Shown here in pieces: positions 35,152 to 43,864 of a stretch of DNA of 49,673 nt. Below the pieces are notes generated by a model, which had not been told where the DNA came from, did not search any database, and saw only the letters and a list, made by a program, of their open reading frames with translations. The DNA is from Ideonella_A sp031398385 (GTDB taxonomy: Bacteria; Pseudomonadota; Gammaproteobacteria; Burkholderiales; Burkholderiaceae_C). A program made the position numbers and the translations under genes. The DNA lies in NCBI GenBank assembly GCA_031398385.1, contig JANNNE010000310.1:1-49673 (forward strand), given 5' to 3'. How positions within the stretch are numbered: position 1 is the first letter of the stretch; each line of letters starts with the position of its first letter.

Positions 35152-36062
35152 TTCAATTGCACCCGGGCGATGTTTTCATTGGTCATGGGGGCCAGATCGA
35201 TCAGTTCGCCGCGATAACGCAATTCGGTTGCCGCAGCATTGCCGATTTTGACCCGCATCGGCATGACCCCGTCGAGCGCCACGGTTTCATCGGGCTTCAG
35301 GCTGCGCGACAACAGCACGCGATCACGCCCGTCCTTGACTTCGATCCACGATTCGGCGCGAGCGCGCAATTCGACGGCGCCCGCACCCGGCGTGGGCGCT
35401 GCCGACTGGGTGACGACCGCGGCCGGTGGCGCCGTTGCCAGCACGCCCGTGCCGGCGCCGGCTGCTGGCGCATTGACTTCTGACTGTGGCAGCGGCAGCG
35501 GCGCGCCCGGCACAGCCGGATCCCCGGGCGGCATCCCGGCCGTCTCGGCGGGCGCAGGGTCGGCGACCGGCTCGGACTTGAACGAGTCGAGCGCACCACT
35601 GACCACCGAGACCGTGGACTGCATGAAGCCGTTCGGCAGGAAATACAACAAGGCCGCAAGCGTCAGCACGAGCGCAGGCGCCCACAGGGATTTGAGCACC
35701 GAAATCCAGGCCAGCGGATCCAGCCGCGAGGGATGATCGCGGAACGGCGCGTTGAGCCCTTCGCTGACCAGTTCGATGCGATGGCCCGAGGCCGGCGGCA
35801 ACAACGCCAGCACGGGTGCCGCGTCGATCTTCAGGGTGCGGCACATGGCCTGCGCCAGAGCGCGCGCAAAAGTCGCATCGGGCAACTCGTCTAAACGCTC
35901 GGCCTCCAGCAGCTCCAGCTTGTTGACCCTGACTTTCATCGACGTGGCCAACATGTCGATCGACAGCCCCTGCGCCTCGCGCGCCTCGCGCAGCAGGCGC
36001 CCGGCACCACCTGGGCCGGCGGCTGCCGATCCGACACCGCTCATCCGGTTCGCCTCATTCAT
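35148..36062 (-). CDS. rodZ: RodZ-like cytoskeleton protein (HTH + TM + DUF4115)
   Basis: Links MreB to the membrane and controls rod shape. The 304-residue protein has an N-terminal HTH_25 domain (about residues 20-85, LLREAREAQGLSIDMLATSM), a transmembrane helix (about 125-145, LWAPALVLTLAALLYFLP) and a long Ala/Pro-rich periplasmic linker. A C-terminal DUF4115 domain follows (ESWIEVKDGRDRVLLSRSL). Start ATG 36062 overlaps the pilW stop by 8 nt; an ATG at 36044 is a possible alternative. Confidence 0.9.
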   Translation of the reverse strand: MNEANRMSGVGSAAAGPGGAGRLLREAREAQGLSIDMLATSMKVRVNKLELLEAERLDELPDATFARALAQAMCRTLKIDAAPVLALLPPASGHRIELVSEGLNAPFRDHPSRLDPLAWISVLKSLWAPALVLTLAALLYFLPNGFMQSTVSVVSGALDSFKSEPVADPAPAETAGMPPGDPAVPGAPLPLPQSEVNAPAAGAGTGVLATAPPAAVVTQSAAPTPGAGAVELRARAESWIEVKDGRDRVLLSRSLKPDETVALDGVMPMRVKIGNAAATELRYRGELIDLAPMTNENIARVQLK

Positions 36063-36873
36063 CGAACCGCCTCCGTTCGAATGCCCCGGCTTCCGGCGAC
36101 TCGGGGAACCGCGCAGCCAGCTGCTCTCCCATGGCCCGGGCGGCCTGTGAATTTCCCAACTTGTTCTCGATCCGCGCGGCCAGCCAGAGCGTCTGGGCAT
36201 TGCTGACATCGGGCATGCCATTGACACGGCGCATGATGAAGCGCGCCCGTTCGAACGAGCCACGCCGATACAGCACCTCGGACAGATTGACCGCGATCGC
36301 CGGGTTGCCGGCCTCGAGCTCGAAGGCCCGCTGCAAGCTGGTTTCGGCCAGTTCGAGTTTGCCCGAGCGGGCCTGACAGATGCCACGCGTCATCAGTGTG
36401 CGCGGGGTATCGCGGTAGCGCGGCACCTGCAGCGCCCGTCCGAACAGCGCATCTGCCTCGTCGAATCGCGCCTGCTGGCACAGATGCCAGCCGTAGTTCT
36501 GCATCGCATCGGCATCCTCGGCGTCGAGCGCCAGGGCGCGCCGGAAACTTTCTTCGGCCAGGGCATGGTCGCCGAGATTGGAATAGATCAGGCCGCGCAG
36601 GTTGAAGGCCGGTCCCATGGTCGGGTCGGCAATGATCGCCTGCTTGACCTGATCCAGAGCCGTCACGACCTGGCCGCGCCCGAAATAGGCACTCGCCAAC
36701 TCGAGACGCACCCGAGCACGGCGCATGTTTTCGGGCTCGTCCGATGCGGTGATCCGATCCGGCGTGGCGGTTCGCGGGCTGGCGACACCGGTCCGGGGCG
36801 CTGCGCATGCTGCCAGCATGGCGGCCATCAACAGCGCCAACGCGATTTGCACCAGCACCATCTCGACCCTCAT
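36055..36873 (-). CDS. pilW: Type IV pilus biogenesis/stability lipoprotein PilW (PilF)
   Basis: Outer-membrane TPR lipoprotein (pilotin) for secretin assembly in type IV pili. The 272-residue precursor has a lipobox at LAAC (after about 22 residues) and six TPR-like repeats, e.g. RLELASAYFGRGQVVTALDQ, PAFNLRGLIYSNLGDHALAE and MQNYGWHLCQQARFDEADAL. The Y-G-W-x-L-C motif is typical of PilF/PilW. It overlaps rlmN (ATGA) and rodZ. Pilus genes themselves are not in the window. Confidence 0.92.
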   Translation of the reverse strand: MRVEMVLVQIALALLMAAMLAACAAPRTGVASPRTATPDRITASDEPENMRRARVRLELASAYFGRGQVVTALDQVKQAIIADPTMGPAFNLRGLIYSNLGDHALAEESFRRALALDAEDADAMQNYGWHLCQQARFDEADALFGRALQVPRYRDTPRTLMTRGICQARSGKLELAETSLQRAFELEAGNPAIAVNLSEVLYRRGSFERARFIMRRVNGMPDVSNAQTLWLAARIENKLGNSQAARAMGEQLAARFPESPEAGAFERRRFDE

Positions 36874-38060
36874 CGAAGTCGCTCCAGGCCGGTTTCGGCA
36901 GCCACTGCAGTGGCCGCATCCTGGCGCTGGATGCGGATCGGGGCACGCAGCGCGGTGCGCTGTCTGATGCGAGTTCGATCCTGCACCTCGCCGGCCAACT
37001 GGCCGCAGGCCGCGTCGATGTCATCGCCACGCGTCTTGCGCACAGTCGTCACCAGGCCGGCGTCCTGCAGGCAGTGCGCAAAGGCCTGCACCCGATCGGG
37101 CGGCGAACGCAGCAGGCCGGAGGCCGGAAACGGATTGAACGGGATCAGGTTGAACTTGCACGAGACAACCGGCAGGGCAGATCCGTCGGCCGCGCGGCCA
37201 TTGACCATGTCGACCAGGGCCCGGGCGTGTTCAAGGCTGTCGTTGACGCCATCGAGCATGCAGTATTCGAAGGTGATGAAGTCGCGCGGCGCACGCTCGA
37301 GATAACGTTGGCAGGCGCCCAGCAGTTCGTTCAGCGGATATTTGCGGTTCAACGGGACGAGGTCGTCACGCAAGCCATCGGTCGGTGCATGCAGCGACAC
37401 CGCCAGCGCAACCGGACAATCATCGCGCAGCCGATCGATCATCGGAACCACACCGGAGGTCGACACCGTCACACGCCGCCGCGACAGCCCGTAGCCATGG
37501 TCGTCGAGCATGACCCGCAGCGCCGGCAGCAGCGCGGCATAGTTCTGCAGCGGCTCGCCCATGCCCATCATCACGACGTTGCTGATGACGCGTTGACCGT
37601 CAGGCAACTTCAGGCGGCGGCGCAGGTGATGCTCGGCAAACCACAGCTGGGCCAGGATTTCCCCGGTCGACAGGTTGCGGCTGAATCCCTGATGGCCGGT
37701 CGAACAGAACCGGCAACCCACCGCGCAGCCTGCCTGCGACGAGATGCACAAGGTGGCGCGGTCTTCCTCGGGAATGAAGACGGTTTCAATCGCGTCGCCG
37801 TTGCCGACCGAAAAAAGCCACTTGATGGTGCCGTCGGCCGAAGCCTGCTCGCTGGCAATCTCCAGCGGCTGCATGAAGGCGGTGTCCGCCAGCTTGTCGC
37901 GCAGCGATTTCGCCAGATCGGTCATCTGGGTGAAATCGGTCGCGCCACGCTGGTGGATCCAGCGAAACAGCTGGGTTGCCCGAAAACGCTTCTCTCCCAG
38001 TCCCGCGCACCATTGCGCGAGCCCTTCGAGGTCGAAGTCGAGCAGATTGACAGCGTTCAT
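36870..38060 (-). CDS. rlmN: Dual-specificity 23S rRNA/tRNA adenine-C2 methyltransferase RlmN
   Basis: Radical-SAM methylase acting on A2503 of 23S rRNA and A37 of tRNA. The 396-residue protein has the three-cysteine cluster motif in CAVGCRFCSTGHQGFSRNL, VVMMGMGEPLQNY, VSTSGVVPMID, AVSLHAP and the C-terminal catalytic Cys region RKTRGDDIDAACGQLAG. A tail of about 35 residues follows that is not part of the core. ATG at 38060. Confidence 0.96.
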   Translation of the reverse strand: MNAVNLLDFDLEGLAQWCAGLGEKRFRATQLFRWIHQRGATDFTQMTDLAKSLRDKLADTAFMQPLEIASEQASADGTIKWLFSVGNGDAIETVFIPEEDRATLCISSQAGCAVGCRFCSTGHQGFSRNLSTGEILAQLWFAEHHLRRRLKLPDGQRVISNVVMMGMGEPLQNYAALLPALRVMLDDHGYGLSRRRVTVSTSGVVPMIDRLRDDCPVALAVSLHAPTDGLRDDLVPLNRKYPLNELLGACQRYLERAPRDFITFEYCMLDGVNDSLEHARALVDMVNGRAADGSALPVVSCKFNLIPFNPFPASGLLRSPPDRVQAFAHCLQDAGLVTTVRKTRGDDIDAACGQLAGEVQDRTRIRQRTALRAPIRIQRQDAATAVAAETGLERLR

Positions 38061-38121
38061 GCCAGCGTGGGTCTCAACCTTTTCAAGAGTCCGGATGGTT
38101 CATGAATGCGCAGCAGCCGAT

Positions 38122-38547
38122 TCAGCGGCTGTACACGTTCATCGCCGGGAAGAAAAAGGCAATCTCGACCGCCGCAGTCTCGGCCGCATCGGAACCGTGA
38201 ACCGCGTTGGCATCGATGCTGTCGGCGAAGTCGGCACGGATCGTGCCTTGGTCGGCCTTTTTCGGATCGGTCGCGCCCATCAGGTCGCGGTTCTTGCTGA
38301 TGGCGCCTTCACCTTCCAGGCACTGGATCATCACTGGGCCGGAAATCATGAAGCTGACCAGATCCTTGAAGAACGGGCGCTCCTTGTGGACGGCATAAAA
38401 GGCTTCGGCCTCGCCGCGCGACAGATGCGCCATGCGGGCGGCGATCACTTTCAGTCCCGCCGCTTCGAAGCGACTGTAGATCTGACCGATCACATTCTTC
38501 GCAACCGCATCCGGTTTGATGATCGACAGAGTACGTTCAACAGCCAT
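38122..38547 (-). CDS. ndk: Nucleoside diphosphate kinase
   Basis: Balances NTP/dNTP pools by phosphate transfer through a phospho-histidine. The 141-residue protein begins AVERTLSIIKPDAVAKNVIG, and has PVMIQCLEGEGAI and ADSIDANAVHGSDAAETA with the catalytic His. A good AGGAGA SD precedes the ATG. Length equals the family norm. Confidence 0.98.
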   Translation of the reverse strand: MAVERTLSIIKPDAVAKNVIGQIYSRFEAAGLKVIAARMAHLSRGEAEAFYAVHKERPFFKDLVSFMISGPVMIQCLEGEGAISKNRDLMGATDPKKADQGTIRADFADSIDANAVHGSDAAETAAVEIAFFFPAMNVYSR

Positions 38548-38596
38548 CTGATTCTCCTGAGTTCAACTGAATTTTCGATATCGGGCAAAGCCGACA

Positions 38597-38602
38597 ATTG
38601 TA
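38597..38602 (-). promoter_or_regulatory. Possible -10 box for ndk
   Basis: TACAAT on the minus strand in the rluB-ndk gap, about 50 nt before the ndk ATG. No convincing -35 is visible because the upstream sequence is the GC-rich end of rluB. Confidence 0.35.
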
Positions 38603-38611
38603 AGCGGCCGA

Positions 38612-40723
38612 TCACCGCCCACGCTTGCCGCCGCCACCGCCACCACCGCCGCGGTTGCCACCGAAGCCACCGCCTCCGCGGTTTCCGCCACCACCACCAC
38701 CGCCACCACCGCGGTTCTTGCGATGCAGCGCATCCGCGCCGATGTAGCCGACCGACGTCTGGAGCGGATCGGGCTCGCGCGGCGCGCCCGGTTTGCGTGG
38801 CGCGCTGTTGCTGCGGCCGGGCGCACTGCCGCCCGGACCGAAACCGCCGCCACCCTGACCGAAGCCCCGACCGCCCGAATTGCGCGCACCCTGTACGAAA
38901 CGCCGATCGAAGGTCTGCTCGAGCGGATTCGGGATTCGCGCCGGATCGAAGTCGTCGTCGAGATCGTCATCGCCGCGATCAAGGTCGGCCGGCGGCGCCG
39001 ACGGATAGTCGTCACGCGGTGCCTGGCGCGGCCCTTGCCGCGGGCCGTTCTGCTGGCCACCGCCTTGCGGTCCGCGCGCCTGCTGATTGGGCTGCTGCCG
39101 CTCTCCGCGCTCGTTGACGCGCTCGTTCCCACGGTCATTGCCGCGACCCTTGTTCCGCCCGCGCGGCTCCTGCTGTCTTGCATTCGGCGCCTGACCGGCC
39201 GGGCGGGCTTCGTTCCTGGACCCACCGGCCAATTGGCGGATCGCCCGTACATCGGCCTGATCCAGATCGACCCAGACCCCGCGCTTCAATCCGCGCGGCA
39301 GCACGAAATTGCCATAACGGATGCGGATCAGCCGGCTGACGGTCAATTCGACCGCGTCGAACAGCTTGCGGACCTCGCGGTTGCGGCCTTCGGTGATGAC
39401 GACCCGGTACCAGCGATTAGCGCCCTCGCCGCCGCCATCCTCGATGGAACGGAAGGAGGCGGTCTGCCCGTCGATGTTGACGCCTTCCAGCAGCTGCGCC
39501 CGATCCATGTCGTCGAGTTGCCCCAGCACCCGAACCGCGTATTCGCGTTCGACGCCGAAGCGCGGATGCATCAGCTGATTCGCCAGCTCGCCGGAATTGG
39601 TGAACAGCAGCAGGCCTTCGGTATTCAGGTCGAGTCGACCGACCGATTGCCATTTGCCCTGCTGCAGACGCGGCAGGCGGCGGAACACCGTGGGCCGGCT
39701 CTGCGGATCGTCATGGCTGACCACCTCGCCGGCCGGCTTGTGATAGGCCAGGATGCGCGGCGGCGGCGGCACGATGCGAACCCGCACCGGCTTGCCGCGC
39801 ACCGCGATGCGGTCACCGAACGAGATGCGTTGCCCAATGTGGGCGGTCTCGCCGTTCACCGACACCTCGCCCTCCTCGATCAGGGTCTCCATGTCGCGCC
39901 GCGAGCCGATTCCCGACTGGGCCAGCACCTTCTGCAGCTTGGGCGCATCCGGTTCGGGCAACAACACCCGCTTGTGCGGCGGCGGGGGCTCGGGCGCCTC
40001 GCCGCTGCCTTCATCGTATTCGCCCGAGATCACCTGTGCAAACAGCTCGGTCGGATCGGCCGGAACGGCACGTACCTGATCTGATACCAGGTCGTCGTCG
40101 TCGTCGTCATCGTCACCGACCGGTGCAGCAGCGTCGGCAAACGACGCGCCGGACTCGGGCCCGCGCGGGTTGCGTTCACCGCGGCCACCACGGTCCTTGC
40201 GACGGCGGCGCCCGCGGGCCGAGCCGCCTTCGCCCGACTCCGACCCCGCAGCCGATTGCTCGGAGTTGCCGTCGACCGCAGACCCAGGCTCGCCGTCTGG
40301 CGACTGTTGCGACGGCGTGTCGCCGGCAGGCGGTGCCGTTTCTGAAGCTGCAGACCTTGCGGACCTTTCAGCCGATTCGCCGGCCGGCTGCGCTTCGCTG
40401 CGCTCGACCGGCCGCTCAGTGCGCGCACCGGCTGCTTCAGTCGACGGCTCGGCATCGCCGGAGGACACCTGCGCAGCCGCGGCAGACGGTTTGCGCTTGC
40501 GCGGTGCCTTGGCTGGCACAGCGGTCTGGCCATCGGCCCCGCCGTCCGGTTCAGGTGCTGCAGACGCTGGGGCGGCGGCAGCCAGGCCGTCCTCTGCCGC
40601 CGGGCCGCCTTCGCCTTCGACCGGCGCGGCCTTCGGCGTGCGCTTGCGCCGCGTCGGTGCGGCTTTTTCTGCGTCGGCTGGCGTGCTGCCCGGGGTTTCG
40701 GAGATGTCGGCGTCTTCGGTCAT
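38612..40723 (-). CDS. rluB: 23S rRNA pseudouridine synthase RluB with long low-complexity extensions
   Basis: The core (about residues 260-515) has an S4 domain (KLQKVLAQSGIGSRRDMETLI) and the pseudouridine synthase catalytic segment SVGRLDLNTEGLLLFTNSGELANQLMHP, with the GRNREVRKLFDAV motif of the RluB/E/F group that modifies 23S rRNA (U2605 in E. coli). The whole is 703 residues against about 290 in E. coli. An acidic/Ala/Ser-rich N-terminal extension contains an Asp run, and a C-terminal tail of about 190 residues is rich in Arg, Gln, Asn and Gly with RGG repeats. Such extensions occur in betaproteobacteria. The start overlaps the scpB stop (ATGA). Confidence 0.93.
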   Translation of the reverse strand: MTEDADISETPGSTPADAEKAAPTRRKRTPKAAPVEGEGGPAAEDGLAAAAPASAAPEPDGGADGQTAVPAKAPRKRKPSAAAAQVSSGDAEPSTEAAGARTERPVERSEAQPAGESAERSARSAASETAPPAGDTPSQQSPDGEPGSAVDGNSEQSAAGSESGEGGSARGRRRRKDRGGRGERNPRGPESGASFADAAAPVGDDDDDDDDLVSDQVRAVPADPTELFAQVISGEYDEGSGEAPEPPPPHKRVLLPEPDAPKLQKVLAQSGIGSRRDMETLIEEGEVSVNGETAHIGQRISFGDRIAVRGKPVRVRIVPPPPRILAYHKPAGEVVSHDDPQSRPTVFRRLPRLQQGKWQSVGRLDLNTEGLLLFTNSGELANQLMHPRFGVEREYAVRVLGQLDDMDRAQLLEGVNIDGQTASFRSIEDGGGEGANRWYRVVITEGRNREVRKLFDAVELTVSRLIRIRYGNFVLPRGLKRGVWVDLDQADVRAIRQLAGGSRNEARPAGQAPNARQQEPRGRNKGRGNDRGNERVNERGERQQPNQQARGPQGGGQQNGPRQGPRQAPRDDYPSAPPADLDRGDDDLDDDFDPARIPNPLEQTFDRRFVQGARNSGGRGFGQGGGGFGPGGSAPGRSNSAPRKPGAPREPDPLQTSVGYIGADALHRKNRGGGGGGGGGNRGGGGFGGNRGGGGGGGGKRGR
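38633..38711 (-). repeat. Gly-codon-rich repeats encoding the RGG tail of RluB
   Basis: Repeated GGC/GGT codons interrupted by CGC/AAC encode blocks such as NRGGGGFGG and GGGGGGG at the end of the protein. Runs of CCACCGCCACCA on the plus strand make it prone to slippage. Confidence 0.75.
40091..40105 (-). repeat. GAC trinucleotide run in rluB
   Basis: Five consecutive GTC units on the plus strand (GAC on the coding strand), extended by GAT and GAC to make a run of about seven Asp. Unit gain or loss would stay in frame. Confidence 0.8.
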
Positions 40724-41514
40724 GCTTGAGGTTCCATCGGTACGGCATCCGCCGCAGGTTCGGGTGTGGCCGGGTCGGAAGACACGCCAGTTGAAAAACC
40801 GGCGTTCGCCGGTTCGGGGTTGGATTCGCTTGTCACGGCAGCCGCGTCACCCGATCCGGGTTCGGTCGCTGCCAGGGTGCTGTCGTCGGCGATGACGCGC
40901 TGATCGTCGGTATGGTCGGGTGCCGCGTCGAGTTGCAGCGCCGCCTGGGGATCGGCGGATGTGCCCAGCACCAGGCGCGCATGCACATCGTCGATCGACG
41001 CCGTGCCGGACTCCGAAATCGGCAGCTGCTCCAGACTGGACAGCCCGAGGTCATCGAGAAACTGCCGGGTCGTCGCCAGCAGCGCGGGCCGTCCGGGGGC
41101 TTCGCGGTAGCCGATCGTCTCGACCCAGCCGCGGTCCTCGAGCTGCTTGATGATCTGGCTGGACACCGTGACGCCGCGGATATCCTCGATGTCGCCGCGT
41201 GTCACCGGCTGCCGGTAGGCAATGATCGCCAGCGTTTCCATCACGGCACGCGAATATTTCGGCGGCTTCTCCGGATTCAGACGATCCAGGAACTCGCGCA
41301 TCTCGGGGCGGCTCTGAAAACGCCAGCCGCTCGCCACCGCGACCAGCTCCACGCCACGCCCTTCCCAGTCGCGCACGAGTTCGTCGATCAGAACGCGCAG
41401 GCTGTCTGCATTCAATTCGTCGGCAAACAGGTTGCGCATCTCGCGCAGCGGCATGGGCTCGCGGGCGCAGATCAGCGCCGTCTCGAGGACGCGTTTGGCA
41501 TCCTGGGTATTCAT
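40720..41514 (-). CDS. scpB: Segregation and condensation protein ScpB
   Basis: Subunit of the SMC-ScpAB condensin. The 264-residue protein has two winged-helix domains: KRVLETALICAREPMPLREM first, and in the second YSRAVMETLAIIAYRQPVTRGDIEDIRGVTVSS (read in two parts), GRPALLATTRQFLDDLGL. A disordered Glu/Ala/Pro-rich tail of about 90 residues follows. scpA is not adjacent in this window. ATG at 41514, overlapped at the other end by rluB. Confidence 0.93.
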   Translation of the reverse strand: MNTQDAKRVLETALICAREPMPLREMRNLFADELNADSLRVLIDELVRDWEGRGVELVAVASGWRFQSRPEMREFLDRLNPEKPPKYSRAVMETLAIIAYRQPVTRGDIEDIRGVTVSSQIIKQLEDRGWVETIGYREAPGRPALLATTRQFLDDLGLSSLEQLPISESGTASIDDVHARLVLGTSADPQAALQLDAAPDHTDDQRVIADDSTLAATEPGSGDAAAVTSESNPEPANAGFSTGVSSDPATPEPAADAVPMEPQA

Positions 41515-41845
41515 TGGCTGGGGGCCATCCTCAAACGAACGGGGCAGGTGTGCAAATCACCGGGGTCTTTGCTTGCAAGTTGGCCACCTGTCATTCGGAC
41601 AAGCGGGCCGGTGCGACGATTCCGTGATCGCGCGGATAAGCCCGGTTTCGGGCTCGGTTAATTCAATCAAGAGGGCCGAGACACGCTTCGTGCGTCGAGC
41701 CAGTGACCGGGCTGCATATACGTGCGGCTCATTGCGGCGGCGCTTGGTGGGCAGTCGAACCTGTCGACCGAGCCTGACCGGAAGCCTTGCCGCAATCCTG
41801 TCAATCGCCCACATTGTACCCAGGCTTCACATCGCGGTGGACATT
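41515..41845 (-). promoter_or_regulatory. rluD-scpB intergenic region, no convincing gene
   Basis: These 331 nt lie between the rluD stop and the scpB ATG, both minus. A TACAAT hexamer on the minus strand (41813-41818) could be the -10 of a promoter for scpB-rluB, giving a leader of about 290 nt. A 6-bp hairpin AGCCCG-GTTT-CGGGCT lies at 41639-41654. An 85-codon minus-strand reading (41557-41814) is basic and shows no family resemblance, so I do not call it a gene. Confidence 0.35.
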
Positions 41846-42937
41846 TCACGACACATCGCCTTGCGGCCGTCGTGAATGTGGCGTCCGAACATCGGGCGCC
41901 GCGTTGTCCACGACATCCCATGCGGCAGCCAGGTCGAGCGGCAGCGGCTGATCGAACACCAGCGCCCGGCCACTGATCGGATGGACAAATCCCAGCCGTG
42001 TCGCATGCAGGGCCTGCCGGGTCAGGCCGAACAGCGGCTCGCCGCCGTACAAGGCGTCAGCGACCAGCGGATGCCCGCGGCTGGCAAGATGAACGCGGAT
42101 CTGGTGGGTGCGCCCGGTGTGCAGGCGGCAACGCACGGCGCTGCAGCGGCCATCGGTCGCGAGGCGCTCGACATCGGTTCTGGCCTCGCGCCCCGACGCG
42201 ACCACCGCCATCCGGACGCGCGACTTCGGATCACGTCCGATCGGCGCCTCGATCCGCTGCGCGCCCGGCGCGACCACGCCATGCACCAGCGCCAGGTATT
42301 CGCGCTTGACCTCGCGCGCAGCGATGGCGCGGCTCAATGCGGTCACCGCCTGCAGGGTCTTGCCGACCACCATCAGGCCGGAGGTGTCCTTGTCGAGGCG
42401 GTGCACGATGCCGGCGCGCGGCAGCGTGGCTGCAGCGCGGTGGTGGGCCAGCAGCGCATTCAGCAAGGTCCCCGACCAGTTGCCGGCCGCCGGATGCACC
42501 ACCATGCCGGCGGCCTTGGCAAGCACCATCAGATCGGCGTCTTCATGGACGATCTGCAGTTCGAGCGGCTCGGGTCGAAACGCCCGGCTCTCCTGTGTCG
42601 GCACCAGTTCCAGCTCGACTGCCTGGCCGGCGCGCAGCTTGCGCGACGCCGAGGTCGCAACCGCATCGTCCAGCCGCACATGGCCGCCCTCGATCAGGCC
42701 CTGCAGATGATTGCGCGAAAACTCCGGCGCCATGTCGACCAGCAGCTTGTCGAGCCGCTGGCCATGGAAGGCAGCCGGCACGCTGCTGCGCCGCTTCTCG
42801 AACGACTCGGCGGCTTCATCCGCACCGCTGGTTGCACCCGAGGCGCCCGCGTCCGGGTCGACGCCATCGTCGTCGGCCTCGGGCAGGCGCGACCCGCTGC
42901 CGGGCCGCGGGGGGTCAACCCTATAATCTGCGATCAT
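41846..42937 (-). CDS. rluD: 23S rRNA pseudouridine synthase RluD
   Basis: Makes pseudouridines 1911, 1915 and 1917 in helix 69 of 23S rRNA (by family). The 363-residue protein has an acidic N-terminal stretch, an S4 domain (GQRLDKLLVDMAPEFSRNHLQGLIE), the catalytic GIVHRLDKDTSGLMVVGKT, REYLALVHG, TGRTHQIRVHLASRGHPLVAD and the C-terminal RQALHATRLGFVHPISG. ATG at 42937 has no obvious SD; an in-frame GTG at 42967 is possible. The first codons overlap the bamD promoter. I exclude the longer in-frame extension, which runs antisense through bamD. Confidence 0.94.
   Translation of the reverse strand: MIADYRVDPPRPGSGSRLPEADDDGVDPDAGASGATSGADEAAESFEKRRSSVPAAFHGQRLDKLLVDMAPEFSRNHLQGLIEGGHVRLDDAVATSASRKLRAGQAVELELVPTQESRAFRPEPLELQIVHEDADLMVLAKAAGMVVHPAAGNWSGTLLNALLAHHRAAATLPRAGIVHRLDKDTSGLMVVGKTLQAVTALSRAIAAREVKREYLALVHGVVAPGAQRIEAPIGRDPKSRVRMAVVASGREARTDVERLATDGRCSAVRCRLHTGRTHQIRVHLASRGHPLVADALYGGEPLFGLTRQALHATRLGFVHPISGRALVFDQPLPLDLAAAWDVVDNAAPDVRTPHSRRPQGDVS
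42922..42927 (+). promoter_or_regulatory. -10 box of bamD promoter
   Basis: A perfect TATAAT 51 nt upstream of the bamD ATG at 42979; transcription would begin near 42934. No matching -35 is clear. The hexamer lies inside the first codons of the divergent rluD. Confidence 0.55.
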
Positions 42938-42978
42938 TTTTGACGGAATACGTGCGCCGATGGCCACGTTCGCGGCCC

Positions 42979-43839
42979 ATGGATCCGAAGCACTCGATGC
43001 CTGAAAAAACCCTGACCACCGCCTCGCTGGGGCAGCGTGTGCCGGGCGCGATTGCCGCCGCCTGTATCGCGCTTGCACTGGCCGCGTGCTCGAATACGCC
43101 GCAGGACGAAACGGCCAACTGGACGCCCGAGAAATTGTATTCCGAGGCCAAGGACGAGATGAACGCCAGCAACTTCGAGCGCGCTGGCATGTTGTTCGAG
43201 CGGCTCGAAGGCCGCGCCACCGGTACCTTGCTGTCGCAACAGGCGCAGCTCGAGCGCGCCTATGTGATGTACCGCACCAACGACAAGGCGCAGGCCCTGA
43301 CCATCCTGGAGCGCTTCATCAAGTTGCACCCGACCAGCCCGGCACTCGACTACGCGCTGTATCTGCAGGGGCTGGTGAACTTCAACGACAACCTCGGCAT
43401 CCTTGGCAGTCTGTCGCGGCAGGATCTGTCCGAGCGCGACCAGCAGGCATCGCGCGACTCGTATCAGGCCTTCAAGCAGCTGGTCGATCAATTCCCGACC
43501 TCGCGGTATGCACCGGATGCGCAGCTGCGCATGAACTACATCGTCAATGCGCTGGCCGCCTACGAAGTGCATGTGGCGCGTTACTACTATCGGCGTGGCG
43601 CCTACGTCGCCGCGGTCAACCGGGCCCAGGCGACGGTGCAGGACTATCAGCAGTCGCCTTCGGCGGAAGAGGCGCTGGCGATCATGGTCCGAGGCTACGA
43701 CCAGCTCGGCATGAACGACCTGCGCGACGATGCCAAGCGGGTGCTCGAGAAAAACTTTCCGAACAGCGGCTTTCTCAACGCCGGGCCGGACGGCGTGGTC
43801 GTGACCAGCAAGGCCAAACCGTGGTGGCAGATCTGGTAA
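42979..43839 (+). CDS. bamD: Outer membrane assembly lipoprotein BamD
   Basis: Essential BAM lipoprotein that binds BamA. The 286-residue precursor (ATG at 42979; ATG 42997 is an alternative) has a lipobox LALAAC, then WTPEKLYSEAKDEMNASNFERA with the first TPR, AQLERAYVMYRTNDKAQALTIL, the FIKLHPTSPALDYALYLQGL segment and the DQFPTSRYAPDAQLRMNYI repeat. These are typical BamD (YfiO/ComL) sequences. It converges on the helicase gene with 25 nt between the stops. Confidence 0.96.
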   Translation: MDPKHSMPEKTLTTASLGQRVPGAIAAACIALALAACSNTPQDETANWTPEKLYSEAKDEMNASNFERAGMLFERLEGRATGTLLSQQAQLERAYVMYRTNDKAQALTILERFIKLHPTSPALDYALYLQGLVNFNDNLGILGSLSRQDLSERDQQASRDSYQAFKQLVDQFPTSRYAPDAQLRMNYIVNALAAYEVHVARYYYRRGAYVAAVNRAQATVQDYQQSPSAEEALAIMVRGYDQLGMNDLRDDAKRVLEKNFPNSGFLNAGPDGVVVTSKAKPWWQIW

Positions 43840-43864
43840 TCAGCCCGCGCCGATTGCGGCCGAT

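Noticed and set aside
33808..35217. A 469-codon plus-strand reading opposite ispG
   Set aside because: Antisense shadow of a complete ispG; no recognisable protein.
41557..41814. An 85-codon minus-strand reading in the rluD-scpB gap
   Set aside because: Basic composition, no SD and no family similarity; the candidate promoter overlaps its start. Too weak to call a gene.
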